Source of the DNA: Neoceratodus forsteri
Lineage: Eukaryota > Chordata > Ceratodontiformes > Ceratodontidae
DNA length: 64,000 nt
Direction of reading: 5' to 3'
Assembly: GCA_016271365.2 (NCBI GenBank)
Contig: CM057451.1
Coordinates: forward strand, 364,333,501-364,397,500
Shown: one piece after another, positions 1 through 11,105 of the stretch
Numbering within the stretch: the stretch's first letter is position 1
Layout of the letters: every line of letters begins with the position of its first letter
The notes under the pieces: generated by a model
Told to the model about the DNA's origin: nothing
What the model saw: only the letters and a program-made list of their open reading frames with translations
Databases searched by the model: none
Made by a program: the position numbers and the translations under genes

Positions 1-132
1 TATGCACCATATGTGTGCTTTACAAATTGTAAAAAAACAAAAACAAGGCGCTGTGTCAGCATGTGGTCTAAAAGCAAAACAAAATGGAATATTAAATGCA
101 CGCTGAAAATAGAAAATAGAGTTAAAAATCTA

Positions 133-158
133 CGTTTCGACGTTAGGTCTTCTTCAGG
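133..158 (-). ncRNA. Degenerate hammerhead-like motif, Penelope tail
   Basis: On the minus strand a CTGAAGA box is followed by a short stem GAC-CTAAC-GTC and then GAAACG. This is the order of a type-I hammerhead core: CUGANGA, stem II, GAAA. One extra A separates the CTGAAGA box from stem II, and the stem is only 3 bp, so self-cleavage is unlikely. Hammerhead motifs are known in the terminal repeats of Penelope-like elements. The motif lies downstream of the GIY-YIG frame at 531-840 on the same strand, as expected for such an element. Reading it as a ribozyme relic is inference. Confidence 0.5.
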
Positions 159-530
159 AAATATCTAAAAGAGAAAAAAAAACAAGTTAGTGTAGAGGAG
201 AGGTAAAATGAGAGAGATATATATGTGGAGAAAGAAGAAGGGGGAGGCTAAGGGAGAATAAGTGCTAAATGGTAAGATTAAGAGAGAATCTGTGAAACAA
301 AAAGGTGATGATGGGAAAGAAAAAGCATAATGGGAGAGAAAGAGCTGGGGAAGTTCCCAGGTGGAGACTAATTAACAGGGCCTTGTAAGAAGGCTGAAAG
401 GTGACAAATGTGTGGAGAGGAGACAGAAATGGAGACATATGGTGAAAATGAAAAATAAATGAGTACAAAAACAAATTGACTTTAGGGAAAAAAGGGGATG
501 GCTGAAAGATGTTAGTGGAAAATAAGTCTA

Positions 531-840
531 TCATTTTAAACCAGAGGGCTGCTGGGAGCCAAGGCGGATGATCAGCTTGGCTTCCATGTTTTTTCTATGG
601 TCAGGATCCCGAAAGCCCTGCTGAAGGACACAAACAGAAAGGTCTTTGACACTGTGGTCCCTGGAGATAAAGTGGGATACACTGGGTTTAGCAGTGTCAC
701 CATTCCTGACTGCTCTGTAATGTTCCCTGAAACGGTCAGCAAGGTGCCTACCAATCTCTCCGATGTAAATAGCTGAACACTTCCTGCAAAGAATACAATC
801 CACCACATTAGTGGAGGTGCAGGAGAACTCCTTGGTGATG
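531..840 (-). pseudogene. GIY-YIG endonuclease of a Penelope-like element
   Basis: The minus-strand frame starts before base 806 and reads back to about 840 in the same frame (ITKEFSCTSTNVVDCILCRKC), so the methionine at 806 is not the true start. The domain shows a Cys-x2-Cys pair in CILCRKC, the YIG element in SAIYIGEIGRHL, the conserved Arg and His in DRFREH, and the C-terminal acidic motif in KNMEAKLIIRLGSQQPSGLK. This is the Penelope-type GIY-YIG domain that nicks target DNA during integration. The domain looks intact, but the RT half is missing, so the fragment cannot act alone. Confidence 0.8.
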
Positions 841-1486
841 TGCTTTTATATGTAATACCCTTTTGAGTTTCTGTATCAGCTTTATTTTAATAAAAATTCC
901 CCTACTGTTCTAGGTAACTATTTTACCAAATAATATTATTTTTTCTTCAGGATATGAAGACTACATCCACTCATGAATTGGTGCAGGCAAAATCACTATG
1001 AACTGCTGGGTTTCATGTTGGTCCCAAGGCACTGATGTGTGTGACGGTGAGGCAATGTTGTTTTAAGGCTTTGATTTCTCTATTCAAAGTGGGGTGGAAA
1101 TTGATCCAGGTAGAGCCTTATTACTGAATTTGGTATATAGTGGCACTAGATATAGAGTCATTAATGTTTATGGCCACAAGCCATCTCTGCACATGTGTAG
1201 TTAATTAAGTTGACCTAACCATTTTTACACACAAACCAGCTAGTAATTTATGCTGGCAACTTTAATTGTGGTCTTTCTTTGTTGGACCAGGCTGGATAAA
1301 CCACGAAACTCTATACTGATACAAATCTTCTTAACAAAATGATCCAGACTGTGCAACTGCAAGATGGCTTCAGGGCTATCCATGAGAAGAAAGAAAAAAC
1401 ACATGCAAGAGACACTTTTGTCACAAGAATTGATTTTCTATGTTTTCATGTAACATTAAAATACATGGTGCGTGCACAACCGTGGT
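841..1486. other. AT-rich spacer, no gene seen
   Basis: I see no recognisable coding sequence or repeat structure here. A short stretch at 890-905 resembles the 'cccctact' block of the repeat at 46.1 and 53.5 kb but is too short to call. Confidence 0.4.
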
Positions 1487-1596
1487 TAGAAACACAGAAA
1501 CATAGACTTTGACGGCAGATAAGGACCACTTGGCCCACCCAGTCTGCCCATTTCCCTACCTACTGGATAAGCTGCAGATTCTAGTTAACCAACAGT

Positions 1597-2358
1597 CTAC
1601 TTCCTGCAACCCCCCACTATAATTGCCTTATGTCTGTCCCATGCATATTTGAATTCCCCCACTGTTTTAGACTCAACGACCTCCTCAGGAAGGCAGTTCC
1701 ATGCATCCACCACTCTCTCCATGAAAAAAAATTTCCTCACATTACCCCTGAGCCGTCCCCCCTCTATCTTTAAATTGTGCCCCCTTGTTCTTACACATCT
1801 CTTTTTCTGAAAGATGCTATCCTCCTGGACTTTGTTGATTCCCTTGAGGTACTTGAAAGTTTCTATCATGTCCCCCCGTCCCTCCTTTCATCAAGACTAT
1901 ACATATTAAGCTCTGTCAGTCTCTCTGTATATGGTTTTTGCTGCAGACCCAGCACCATTTTAGATGCCCTCCTCTGGACTGCTCCCATCCTGTCTATGTC
2001 CTTGCGTAGATGAGGTCTCCAGAACTGCACACAGTACTCCAGATGGGGTCTCACCAACTATCTGTATAGAAGGATAACCACTTCCCTTCTTCTACTTGTG
2101 ATGCCCCTTCCTATGCATCCCAGTATTCCCCCTGGCTCTCCTTACCGACTTCTCACATTGCTTACCCACCTTTAGGTCATCTGATATGACTACCCCCAGG
2201 TCCCTTTCCATTTTTGTTGTTGTTAGTACCTCCCCTGCTACTGTGTACTCTTCTCCTGGGTTTGTGTTTCCCAGGTGCATTACTTTGCACTTCTTTGCAT
2301 TGAATCTAAGTTGCCATATGTCTGACCATTCCTCCAACCTTGCCAAGTCCCTTCTCAT
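1597..2358 (-). pseudogene. CR1 ORF2 C-terminal domain, frameshifted
   Basis: Three overlapping minus-strand frames carry the post-RT part of CR1 ORF2. At 2358-2092: MRRDLARLEEWSD, then FNAKKCKVMHLGN. At 2057-1866: [17 protein letters not shown], then VQRRASKM. At 1869-1597: FKYLKGIN, then RGNVRKFFFMERVVDAWN. These are the standard blocks of CR1 elements after the FADD motif. Two or more frameshifts separate them. Confidence 0.85.
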
Positions 2359-2387
2359 CTTTTACCCCCTCTTGTGTATCAACTCTG

Positions 2388-3497
2388 TTACATGATCTTT
2401 ATATCATCTGCAAAGAGGCATACCTTTCCCTCCAGACCCTCTGCAATGTCACCTATAAAGATGTTAAAGAGGACTGGACCCAGTACTGAGCCCTGAGGTA
2501 CTCCACTAGTAACCCCCCTTTCTTCGGAATGTGTTCCATTCACTATTACCTTCTGTGTCCTGTTGTGCAGCCAGTTTGCTACCAAGGCTACCACCCTGGG
2601 ACCCACTCCCAGGCTGACTAACTTGATTATTAATCTTTTGTGCGGGACTGTGTCAAATGCCTTGCTAAAGTCTAGGTAGGCCATATTCATTGCCTCTCCC
2701 TGGTCTATTACTTTGGTCACCCAGTCAAAGAAATCAATTAGATTCATCTGACATGACCTTCCTGCTGTAAATCCATGCTGCTTAGGGTCCTGTGCCCCGC
2801 TGGCCTCTAGGTACTCAACAATTCTTTCTTTCAGAAGTGATTCCATCATTTTCCCTACCACTGAGGTCAAACTTATAGGTCTATAGTTTCCTGTTTCTGC
2901 CTTGCTCCTACTTTTGTGAAGGGAAATCACATCTGCCCTCCTCCAGTCCTCAGGTACCACCCCATCCTGCCATGATTTGTTAAAAAGCGTGGTCAGTGGT
3001 GTCACTAGGTCCTCCCTTAGTTCTTTTAGTATTCTGGGGTGAATCCCATCAGGCCCCATTGCTTTGTCCACCTTGAGTTTTAGGAGTTCTTTCAGGACTC
3101 TTTCTTCTGTGAATGGACTGGTGTCAACTCCCCTACCCAGAGTGCTTCTATTGTCTGGTTTAGGTAACTCCTCCTCATCTTCTTTTGTGAATACTGAGCA
3201 AAAATATTCATTCAATATCTCTGCCTTTGAACTGTCTTCCTCTGCACACCTCCCTTCTCCTTTATTAATCTTCACTATCCCTCCCTTAACCTTTCTATGC
3301 TCCCTAATGTACCTATAAAAGGTTTTATCCCCCTTCTTAACTGAGTTGGCTATTTTTTCCTCGGTTTGGGCCTTTGCTATTCTGACTGCCTTCCCCACTT
3401 CTTTCTGCTTTAATTGATACAGTTCCCTGTCATGCTCCTTCTGTGACTCCTTATACTTTTTGAATGCAGCCTTTTTCTCCTTAACCTTCCCTGCCAC
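2388..3497 (-). pseudogene. CR1 reverse transcriptase
   Basis: This is a 369-codon minus-strand open frame containing the fingers and palm of a non-LTR RT. Visible motifs are [16 protein letters not shown] (fingers), [15 protein letters not shown], motif [13 protein letters not shown], motif [18 protein letters not shown], and catalytic FADD in [11 protein letters not shown]. The catalytic residues are intact. The protein would perform target-primed reverse transcription of CR1 RNA. The frame stops right after FADD where a frameshift moves it to the C-terminal domain, and the endonuclease lies in another frame upstream. The whole is therefore a pseudogene despite the long open stretch. Confidence 0.9.
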
Positions 3498-4357
3498 CTC
3501 TTTTGAGAACCATAGTGTTTTTTTTACTCTGCTTTGTTTTCTTTATTTGTTTCACACAAAGGCTTCTTGCCTCTATGCTGGCAGTTTTGATTTTTCTCCA
3601 TTGTTCTTCCACCCCTCCTTTTTGGCCATTTGCTAGTGCATTCTTCAGGTATTCACCCATTTTTGCCAAAGTCAGCCCTTCTAAAGTCCAGTATCCTTGT
3701 TTTTGTATGGCTTATCTCCATGGTTGTGCTCATTGTGAAGCACACTGTGCAGTGGTCACTTGTTCCCAGATGTCTACTGACTTCTAAATTTGTGATCCTC
3801 TCTCCATTTGACAGTACCAGGTCTAGTATTGATCCCTCCCAAGTGGGTTCCAACATTAGCTGTCTAAGGCCTGCCCCCTGCAGGGCATCGAGAATGACCC
3901 TGCTCTTGGATGTAACTGCAGTACATGTCATCCAGTTAACATCTGGCATATTCAGGTCCCCCATCAACAGAATCTCCCCTTTTTCAACCATTTTGAGAAT
4001 GTTCTCTATCATTTTCTTGTCCATTTCCTCCCCTTGAGACGGGGGTCTGTATACAACCCCTGTGTGGATTGTGATGCCATTCCCTGTCTCCAAGGTGACC
4101 CAGAGTGCCTCTTGTCCTCCCCCTTTACTTTTTAGTTCTGTAGCTTTGATCCCTTCACTTATGTATAGAGCCACTCCACCTCCTCTTTTACCTTCCCTGT
4201 CCCTTCTATAGATTGTGTACCCTGGTATGTTGACATCCCAGTCATGGTTCTGTGTGTACCATGTTTCCCTGACTGCCACAATATCCAATTGTTCATCTTC
4301 CATCAGGGCTACTAGCTCAGGAAGCTTGTTTCCCAGACTACGGGCATTGGTGCTCAT
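3481..4357 (-). pseudogene. CR1 APE-like endonuclease and linker
   Basis: The minus-strand frame 4357-3653 (about 234 codons) is an APE-type endonuclease. It begins near MSTNARSLGNKLPELVAL and contains the catalytic block MGDLNMPDVNW and the C-terminal LGTSDHC, whose SDH is the conserved catalytic motif. A linker frame at 3669-3481 (AKMGEYLKNALANGQKGG) joins it to the RT by frameshift. An RETW element replaces the usual ETW context near residue 30. The same domain, nearer its start, appears on the plus strand at 63.7 kb. Confidence 0.88.
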
Positions 4358-4439
4358 TGTCCTCCATTTAATGTTGGCTTTATCCTTTTATCCCCCATCC
4401 CTGCTCTGTGGTTGAAACACCTGACCACTGAGTTGTTTC

Positions 4440-5129
4440 ATGCAGCTGTTATCCTGGTGAGATGACTAGGGAAAAATCACTCTCCATGTGGAGATTGAAT
4501 ACACAAATGCTGTTGGATGAACAGGTATGCAAAAAATAGAGGGCATTCTTAACAGCAAAGCTATCTATTGTTACTGCATATGACTCACTGGCAGAGTGAT
4601 GGGAAGCTTCAAAAGAGGACTTCAACATTTTTTTCATAAAACAGGCTATGCCATCCAAATAAAATAGTTTTTTGCACTACCGAAACCTTAGAAACAAATT
4701 ACATCAGTTGATTTCCCAAATGCATGTTGAGAAGAAAAAAATTAGGCACTCAAATTTCAAACATAAATAGGCAGATGTTTAGATTCCAATGTAATATAAC
4801 TATCTATCTGAAGAAGGAGCTGTAGTTTGGAACTCCAGGGAGAAAGCAAGACTTGGACATGTTCAAGTGATGTCTACAAAGGGGTTCTAAAAAGGAGATC
4901 ATGGACCTCTCACACCCTGACAATGCTGTTATACACAGTGCGCTGCATAAAATCATGCAAACTGTTCAAGAGCATGTCTGATTTATTCAGAACCAGACCA
5001 AAGATATCACAGAACAAGTCCTTTTCTGCAGACATTTCCATATCCCATATTCCAATTAGCTGAGAAACAGAACTAAAATCTCCAGTCTCTGCTTTAGAAG
5101 TAGAAAGCACCATTAAAAAAAAAACCTCA
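4440..5129. other. Unassigned stretch upstream of L1 fragment
   Basis: The sequence is AT-rich. A plus-strand part from about 4830 to 5110 could be earlier L1 ORF2 sequence, since it directly precedes the L1 RT similarity in the same orientation, but I see no diagnostic motif. Confidence 0.3.
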
Positions 5130-6930
5130 ATCGCAACTCAGCCCCAGAATCCGATGGTCGTCCATCAGAATTTTACAAAACAATTTTGGAACACCTAAGC
5201 CTGATATTACCAAATTGTGCAGCAAATACCATGCTGAAGGATTACTACCACACTCTGTGTCACAAGCCATATTAGTTTTTCTCTTTAAAAAAATGTGATA
5301 GACGCAAACGATCTAATTGGCATCCTATCATTTTACTGAATACAGACATAAAAATTCTTGCTCGTACATTGGTCAACAGATTGCTAAAAGTGGCAGAAAT
5401 AGTTTGAAAAAGCTCCAGCAGTAAAACATTGGCAATTTGGTGGCGTTAAATGATTAATTAAATAGATTCATTTTTTTATTAAACTGTTTATTAAAGTTTT
5501 GTATATAACAAACAACAATTAAAACAACCATAAACACAGTATATAAAAATACATAAGTGCAAATAGGTACAGGCAGTACAATAAAATATACAGAGGTAAG
5601 AGAAGATATTGCAATGTCAACAACCAGTGAAAAAACCAAAAAGGGTGAGAATCAAAAATAAGATAAACCTAGTAATACATTTGAAAATTCCATAAAGTAT
5701 CATATTCAGTGTATTAAATGGATTATTGATATGAAAGGTTTTGATTTATTTGAATTGATGAGTGAAAGCTGAACTTTACCAGTTTCAACAGAAATAGTTT
5801 TATCCCTTTCACAAGCATGTGCCATCCCATCCAGCTCTATTTTTGGTAACTTAGTTTTTCTATATAAAATGTTTGAAAAAGTGGTAAAGGCTCCGTTTGT
5901 GGCTTAATGTTAGCCCTCGATCAAGAAAAGACCTTTGATAAGGAATCCCACCATACTTCTTTCAAACCCTCAGCTACTGTGGTATACCTCCCTCATTTAT
6001 ATGGTGGACCACTATCTTATATTGGAATGCCTCCGCCATGCCTTATGTGAACTGGTAGTTTCATATGGAAGTATATATACACAGGGGAGTACATCAAGGG
6101 TTCCCCTTTAGTCCCCATCTGCATTTTCATTGGACACCATACTACGTAAAATTCAACAGAATCACAATATTCGTGGTGTTCACGTCAAATGGAAGCCCTC
6201 CCAAACTGTTAGCTTATGTGGATGGCATGTGTTTGATTCTACACAGTAATGAGGCCACTGCTACCACAATGTAAACTTTGTCCACTTGTAAGAATATGTC
6301 AAGGGCAAAAATAAATTACAGCAAAAGTTACAGAAAATGTATTGGGTTACTGCAACCCTCTACGCAGTACCCATTAAATCAATTTCAGATTTTGGAGAAC
6401 CCCATTCAAATTTTAGGGTTTTGGGGAGGCACCTAGTGCTGCTCTGTATAATTAGGACTGTGCCCTTACAACTGCAGCTCAGAAAGTAGCACTGTAGAAG
6501 AAAAGAACTTTATCTAAGAGAAAACAGGTATTTCTTCTTAATACTCTGATTCTCCCCCTTTGTCTACATTCGGCAAATCCTTTTCCACCCACTTTGAGCA
6601 TGGGGCAAGATTATACAGTGTTTTCTTTCAAGGATTGTGGGGCAGCTGCCTGAACCCCGTAAAGCACGAAGTTACTTATCAAAACTATGGAAGGGAGGAG
6701 TGTGAATGTTAAACCTATATGTATTCATGCATAGTGTTGTTTGGTATACACATTTAAATCTGGTTTTCAAAGGGAAAGACAAATTATGGACAGACCTTCT
6801 AATGGAATGGTTTCTACTTATAAAAGAAAAATGGGACAGGAGATGTTTTAAATTATCTAGCTATATTGCTGTTTTTGCTGAATCTTCCCTGAGAAAAAAT
6901 CTGGCAATGGAAAATATCCATACATCAAAT
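5130..6930 (+). mobile_element. L1-clade LINE ORF2 remnant
   Basis: The plus strand reads as a decayed L1 RT over many frames. Around 5135-5400 there is an APESDGRPSEFYK-like fingers block, then WHPIILLNTDIKILARTLVNRLL, matching the L1 'RPISLLN.D.KIL...L..RL' motif. After an AT-rich interruption at about 5460-5870, motif A appears near 5920 as LALDQEKTFDK. An IHRGVHQG(F/C)PFSPHL block follows near 6075-6110. Near 6300-6420 there is a KINYSKS...ILENPIQILGFW stretch. The ADD box is destroyed (YVDGMC near 6215). Strongly decayed and old. Confidence 0.7.
5460..5870. repeat. AT-rich interruption inside the L1 remnant
   Basis: The L1 similarity breaks after NRLLKVAEIV near 5405 and resumes near 5890. 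The intervening bases are very AT-rich, with runs such as ttttttattaaactgtttatt. This is either an insertion or an unrecognisable L1 segment. No clear target duplication was found. Confidence 0.35.
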
Positions 6931-6967
6931 GTATTTATTTATGTTTTTTTTAATTATTTGTTAATCA

Positions 6968-7140
6968 GGTAAGACCCCCTAGGCACAAGTGCCTGTTTTC
7001 AGGGCTGAGCCAGGAGTACTGGGATGGTTACAGAACTTGTCCAGAATCACACAGTATCAAGTGGATGTTGTGGGAATCAAATCCAGGTCTGCTGAATGTA
7101 CCAAGCTCATTCACAGCTCGTTACGCTAACCTCTAGGCTT
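6968..7140 (-). repeat. CORE-SINE (MIR-like)
   Basis: Read on the minus strand it starts with a tRNA-like head (TAGAGGTTAGCGTAACGAGC) with a B box in TGGATTTGATTCCC. The CORE-like block with the 'TACTGTGTGATTCTGG' stretch follows. The layout and wording match the mammalian MIR consensus and the three better preserved copies at 31.0, 52.75 and 63.1 kb. This is the most diverged of the four. Confidence 0.65.
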
Positions 7141-8585
7141 CACAATCAAGAAAGCAGTTATATAATACCTGTAATTCTGGACAAATTCTCCCCGCCAGTA
7201 CAGATACCCCTATGTCCATTGGGGAGAGAAAAAGAGTTTTTGTTTTACAACTTACTGATAAGTGAATACCATTGGAACTCTGGGACAAAGCACGGTCGGG
7301 TTGGCATGCCATGGAAAAATGGGTGAGAAAAGGTCTGAAACACAAACCCATAGAAGACCTGATCTGTCCCTGCCCCATGTGCTCTTGAACATTAGAAACA
7401 CAAACATATATTTTTTTAATTTCTTTTTACCTCCTTCTTGTTGTGCTTAGCCTCCACTCCTTCGGGAGACACATGTGACAGTCTCCCCACCTCGCGACCT
7501 GCCCGATTCTATCCCCAAGTCCCCATTGAGCCATGGCTATACCCTCAGGCAGGTATGGGTGGGGCAGCTGCACCCTGAGAATCTTGCTAGTATCAGACTC
7601 GGGAACATCGAGCAGGCATGCGAGAAATTAGGGTCTCTGCAGCGGTCTCTGTCATCTAGGAGACCAGGCACACAATTTTCCCCTGTTCTTAGAGAGAGTG
7701 GCACATACCGGATGTCATGGCATCACCGCTGATGTCGCCACTCCCCACCCCTTTGAGATAGCTGCAACACTTACTGTACCTCTGGCTTCTACCAGAGGTC
7801 AGACGAGCACCATGCTCAACCCTCTTCCCTTCTGGGAGAGGAGAGCTGTCCATCGGATGCGCAATCCTCTCCCATCCCTGCTGACCCCTAGCAGCCCAGG
7901 CTCATTCCCGAACCCAGGTCGCCAGTGCAGTGCGAGGTGTGGCATCTAGTACCTCAACCCTCAATGCCACTGGGCCGGCTACAAACACATTTTTTATTAG
8001 ACTGCCTGGTATCTACAGATTTCTGTGCTAAATTGACAGCCACTTGGAACATTCTTAAGAAAACAAGAATAACTTCTGAAATTTTTGCATTAGGCTTTTA
8101 CCCACTGAGTCTCTCAGCTACACATCAAAATACGATTAATCTTTGCTGCTTGTCGGTATTATTTATGGCAAGCCAGATGTGCCTGGACAGTGCAGCAAAA
8201 TGATATCGCTGTACATGAGATGGTGGCCTCTGCAACAACCGCACTTGTTAAAATTGCACTGGAGAGTATAACAACTTACTTTCTGACAGGTTTCGGATAT
8301 AATGGAACCATTGTGAATGAATTTCTAAAATGGCCACATGAAAACAGAACATCTGCTGATTATTGTAGAATTATTTCTTATATTCACAGAGAAGGCTCAT
8401 TCTCATTGTTTGAATATTTACACAGCTTTTTCTCTTTTTTTTTTCTAGTGTTAGTTCAATGTTCAAATTAAGGGTCATGGGGAAGTACTTATGAGATATT
8501 TTCTGTATGAGGCATAGTTCAATGTTTCTTTTGTTCATGCTTTTTTATACAATATTACCAGGTACAAATCTAAAGTTTTATTTTC
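7141..8585. other. Unassigned, partly GC-rich; no gene recognised
   Basis: 7450-7970 is noticeably GC-richer than its surroundings and is rich in CCC and CTC. It holds short overlapping plus-strand frames (for example 7475-7732 and 7698-7949) with no recognisable domain. It could be the 5' UTR or internal promoter of a LINE, or an LTR. The remainder to 8585 is AT-rich and featureless. Confidence 0.35.
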
Positions 8586-8594
8586 CTTAATAAA

Positions 8595-8690
8595 AAAAAA
8601 AAAAAATTCCCCTACTCTTCTTCAAAAAGTGCCAAAGGATTTTTTACTTCCATTTGGACAGTGACCTTTTAAGGCAAACATTTTGGAAAT
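8595..8690 (+). repeat. Diverged copy of the 'cccctactctt' repeat
   Basis: The stretch ttcccctactcttcttcaa...agtgccaaaggattttt parallels the longer copies at 45.98-46.27 kb and 53.38-53.65 kb, where cccctactctttt...agtgccatgg is followed by ttaacatccacctg. It is preceded by an A-run at 8592-8606. Confidence 0.45.
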
Positions 8691-8764
8691 GTATCTTTTA
8701 ATTCCATTTTGAATTTTACTTATTGACTAGTAAGTCAATGGGCTAAATTATCCCATTTACATTT

Positions 8765-9285
8765 CTCTTTAAGGTGGGCTTGCTCACTTTTAAGGTCCTA
8801 CATGGACTGGGCCCTCACTGCCTGTTGGACCTCTTAACACCTGCTGCCTCGGTCCACTCACTCCGATCCTCCTGTAGGGGTCTCCTTGCAATTCCCAGGA
8901 TGAGGCTAAAAACTACCAGTAACAGAGCTTTTAGTGTTGCCGGCCCCATCCTGTGGAATTCGCTTTCTGCATCAGTAAGGGAGGCCCCTTCAGTTGAGAT
9001 ATTTAAAGCCCACTTCAAGGCTTTTTTATTCAGCCAGGCATTCCCAGACACTGTTGTCTAGACATCGTTGTCTAGAAACTATTCCCCAGACATTAAGAAG
9101 TATAGCTCCATCTATCTGACACTAGGTCAGGCCTCCCATTTTGGGTGGTCTGTTTTTAAATATGTCTAATAGATTTGTTAACTAGATTGTTTTGTATTTT
9201 AATCATTGTATTTTAACTGTTTTTTTATTTGTGATTGTATGGCACCCAGAGCCTCTGAGATTGGGCACCTGAAAAATAAAATATG
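8765..9285 (+). mobile_element. L2 LINE 3' fragment
   Basis: This is a 5'-truncated plus-strand L2 copy. The frame 8774-9061 reads TFKVLHGLGPHCLLDLL, then the conserved L2 C-terminal block SVAGPILWNSLSASVREAP and FKAHFKAFLFSQAF. The 3' UTR ends near 9285 in an L2-like tail (gggcacctgaaaaataaaat). The next LINE begins immediately after this tail. Confidence 0.85.
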
Positions 9286-9711
9286 CCTTACCAATTTACT
9301 GGAGCAATACTGATTGATTTGTCCAAGGCTTTTGACATGGTTGACCACCAAATATTATTATCATGTTTGGCTGAGTTGGGTTTGGGTAGTGATGCTATGA
9401 CTTGGTTTTACTCTTATTTGAGTAATAAGAACAATTTACTGCTATTGGTCATCAAGAATCCACTCCTTTAGTGGTAGTAAGGGGTGTCCCACAGGGCTCT
9501 GTCCTGGGACCTCTTCTTTTTTTGTTGTATTTAAAAGATTTTGGTAAAGTTTTAGGTGAAGTTAATTATCATTTATATGCTGATGACACCATTGTCTATT
9601 TTTCACGTTTCGATTTTGCAGATTCAGACTGTTTTGCAAAGTAATTTTGATGCACTGCAAAAACATTTTTTAGATTCTAAATTAAAGTGAAATATAACTA
9701 AGACAAAGTCC

Positions 9712-10245
9712 ATGTTGTTTGGACCCCTTTCAAAAATAAAATTGGGTCATAGGATGGTAATATCCGATAGTTCTGCAGTTGCAATAGAAAATGTTGAATC
9801 ATATAAGTATTTAGGGTTTTGGCTTGATCAGTATGGTTCTGAGAATATTCATGTGAAAAAATTGGTTGTGCAAATTGGTAAGAGGATAGGTTCTTTATTT
9901 AAAAATAAAAATTGTTTGGATTCGGTCACTATGAAAACTATAATTACTGCACAAATACTTCCAATATTTGATTATGCTGATATTTTGTATGTTGGTGCAA
10001 CTTTTCAGCATCTTCATAAATTAGATGTACTTTACAATCGTTTGGCTCATCTGATACTGAAATGTCCAATGGATGTCCATCATTGTGTTTTGTATAAATT
10101 ATTGGGTTGGGTATCATTAAAACAAAGAAGGGATGATTATATATATATATATATATATATATATTTGCATATAAATGTAGTTTGGGTCTTGTTCCTGATT
10201 ATTTGTATAACAAATGTTCTTTTATATCTATTGATCCATCACTGA
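9712..10245 (+). pseudogene. LINE ORF2 C-terminal region
   Basis: This open frame of about 177 codons covers the region after the RT catalytic box of an L2/Rex-like LINE. It contains SYKYLGFWLDQYG, the ITAQILPIFDYADILYVG block and a conserved HHCVLYKLLGWVSLKQRRD motif. The last third runs into an (AT)n microsatellite translating as an Ile-Tyr repeat, so the true reading frame is lost there. A related protein fragment lies at 19.7-20.3 kb. Confidence 0.75.
10138..10163. repeat. (AT)n microsatellite
   Basis: An uninterrupted alternating AT run of about 26 bases lies inside the LINE C-terminal frame and adds a YIYIYI stretch to its translation. Confidence 0.9.
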
Positions 10246-10684
10246 AAAATTCTTCTGTGTGAGAACTATCTGTTCCATTCACTAAAACAAAATGTTCCCT
10301 TCAATTTTCTAGCCAGTTTGCTCCTTTGTTTTGGAATAGACTTCCGCATGAATTTTGTAGGTTCGATATGCCATTACCTTCTGTGTCTATGCTAAAACAG
10401 CATTTGTCTTCATGTGACCATGTTTGTGAATGTTACTGATGTATTGATGTATTGCTGATGAAATTATGTTTTTTTTGTATTTGTAAATTATAATTTGTAA
10501 TTTTTGTATTTGCAATAAGGTCACTATTGTGAATGAGTGGATGCTCAATGGTTATTCCTAAATAAACAAACAAACAAACCTTGCCTTGCCTTACATGGTC
10601 AACCAACATTACACACACAAAATACATAATACATAACACACAACTACATAACATACAAATATAATTATGAGCAATCACACTTAG

Positions 10685-11105
10685 AAGTGTCTCTTCTGAA
10701 GTTGCAGCTGGGGAAAATAGGCTTTGGGACACCTGTGGTGGAATGGAGCAGTGATTATTTAATGGATAGATCACAGCAGGTCAAGGTTAATGAAATACTG
10801 TCCCAACCAAGAAAAGTTGAGTATGGTGTGCCCCAAGGATCAATATTAGGGCCTTCATTATGCTCGTTATTTATTAATGATCTTCCCAAAGTTCTCACTA
10901 TTTCGAAAACTGTATTATATGCCAGTGATGCAGTGATGTATACAGCACACGAAGATATACCATCTTTAAACAAGCATTTGTCAATGCCGAACGTTGGTAG
11001 CTTGTTAAACAATTTGATGTTTTTCCAAAAAAGCCCAATGGCGACTCTAGTCTGCATACCCACAAGACCTCCCACATCGCAGCACCACCACAGGAGTGGC
11101 CTCAC
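10685..11105 (+). pseudogene. Non-LTR RT fragment with broken catalytic box
   Basis: The plus-strand frame 10687-11127 is a palm-domain fragment: LLKLQLGKIGFGTPVVEWSS, SYL-type linker DYLMDRSQQVKV, motif B YGVPQGSILGPSLCSLFINDLP, then LYASDAVMYTAHED where YADD is expected. The ADD box is ASD, so it is inactive. It is truncated at both ends and meets a CR1 scrap at about 11,105. Confidence 0.75.

Larger units (their letters stand above)
130..840 (-). mobile_element. Penelope-like retroelement, 3' part
   Basis: This is the 3' end of a Penelope-like element on the minus strand. The GIY-YIG domain lies at 531-840. About 370 bases of AG-rich non-coding sequence separate it from the terminal hammerhead-like motif at 133-158. 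The RT part is absent, so the copy is truncated in its upstream (right-hand) half near base 840. In full-length family members the single ORF is RT followed by GIY-YIG. Confidence 0.7.
1487..4380 (-). mobile_element. CR1 LINE, nearly full ORF2, minus strand
   Basis: This is the longest CR1 copy in the window. Read on the minus strand it has an APE-type endonuclease (4357-3653), a linker (3669-3481), the RT (3497-2388), a C-terminal domain in three frames (2358-1597) and a 3' UTR. The UTR ends near 1487 in a TCTATGTTTC-type 8-bp tail, as CR1 elements do. The ORF is broken into at least five frames by small indels, so it is dead. Upstream of 4380 no ORF1 is recognisable, so the copy is probably 5' truncated just before the endonuclease start. 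The same family recurs at 38.15 kb. Confidence 0.9.
9286..10585 (+). mobile_element. L2/Rex-like LINE RT fragment
   Basis: This is a 5'-truncated plus-strand non-LTR element of the Jockey/L2-like group. It opens directly in RT motif A (ILIDLSKAFDMVDHQILL). [13 protein letters not shown] follows near 9484, [10 protein letters not shown] near 9577, and then the C-terminal frame 9712-10245 with ENVESYKYLGFWLD and YNRLAHLILKC...HHCVLYKLLGW. An (AT)n run lies at 10138-10163. The 3' end is a short (AAAC)n tail near 10563-10580. In-frame stops and frameshifts show it is dead. Assignment between L2 and Rex-type is uncertain. Confidence 0.75.

Noticed and set aside
2388..3497. 369-codon open frame as a host gene
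   Set aside because: All motifs are those of a CR1 reverse transcriptase, and flanking CR1 domains continue in other frames.
4811..4850. ctgaagaagg motif as a second hammerhead relic
   Set aside because: The bases after it do not form stem II followed by GAAA.
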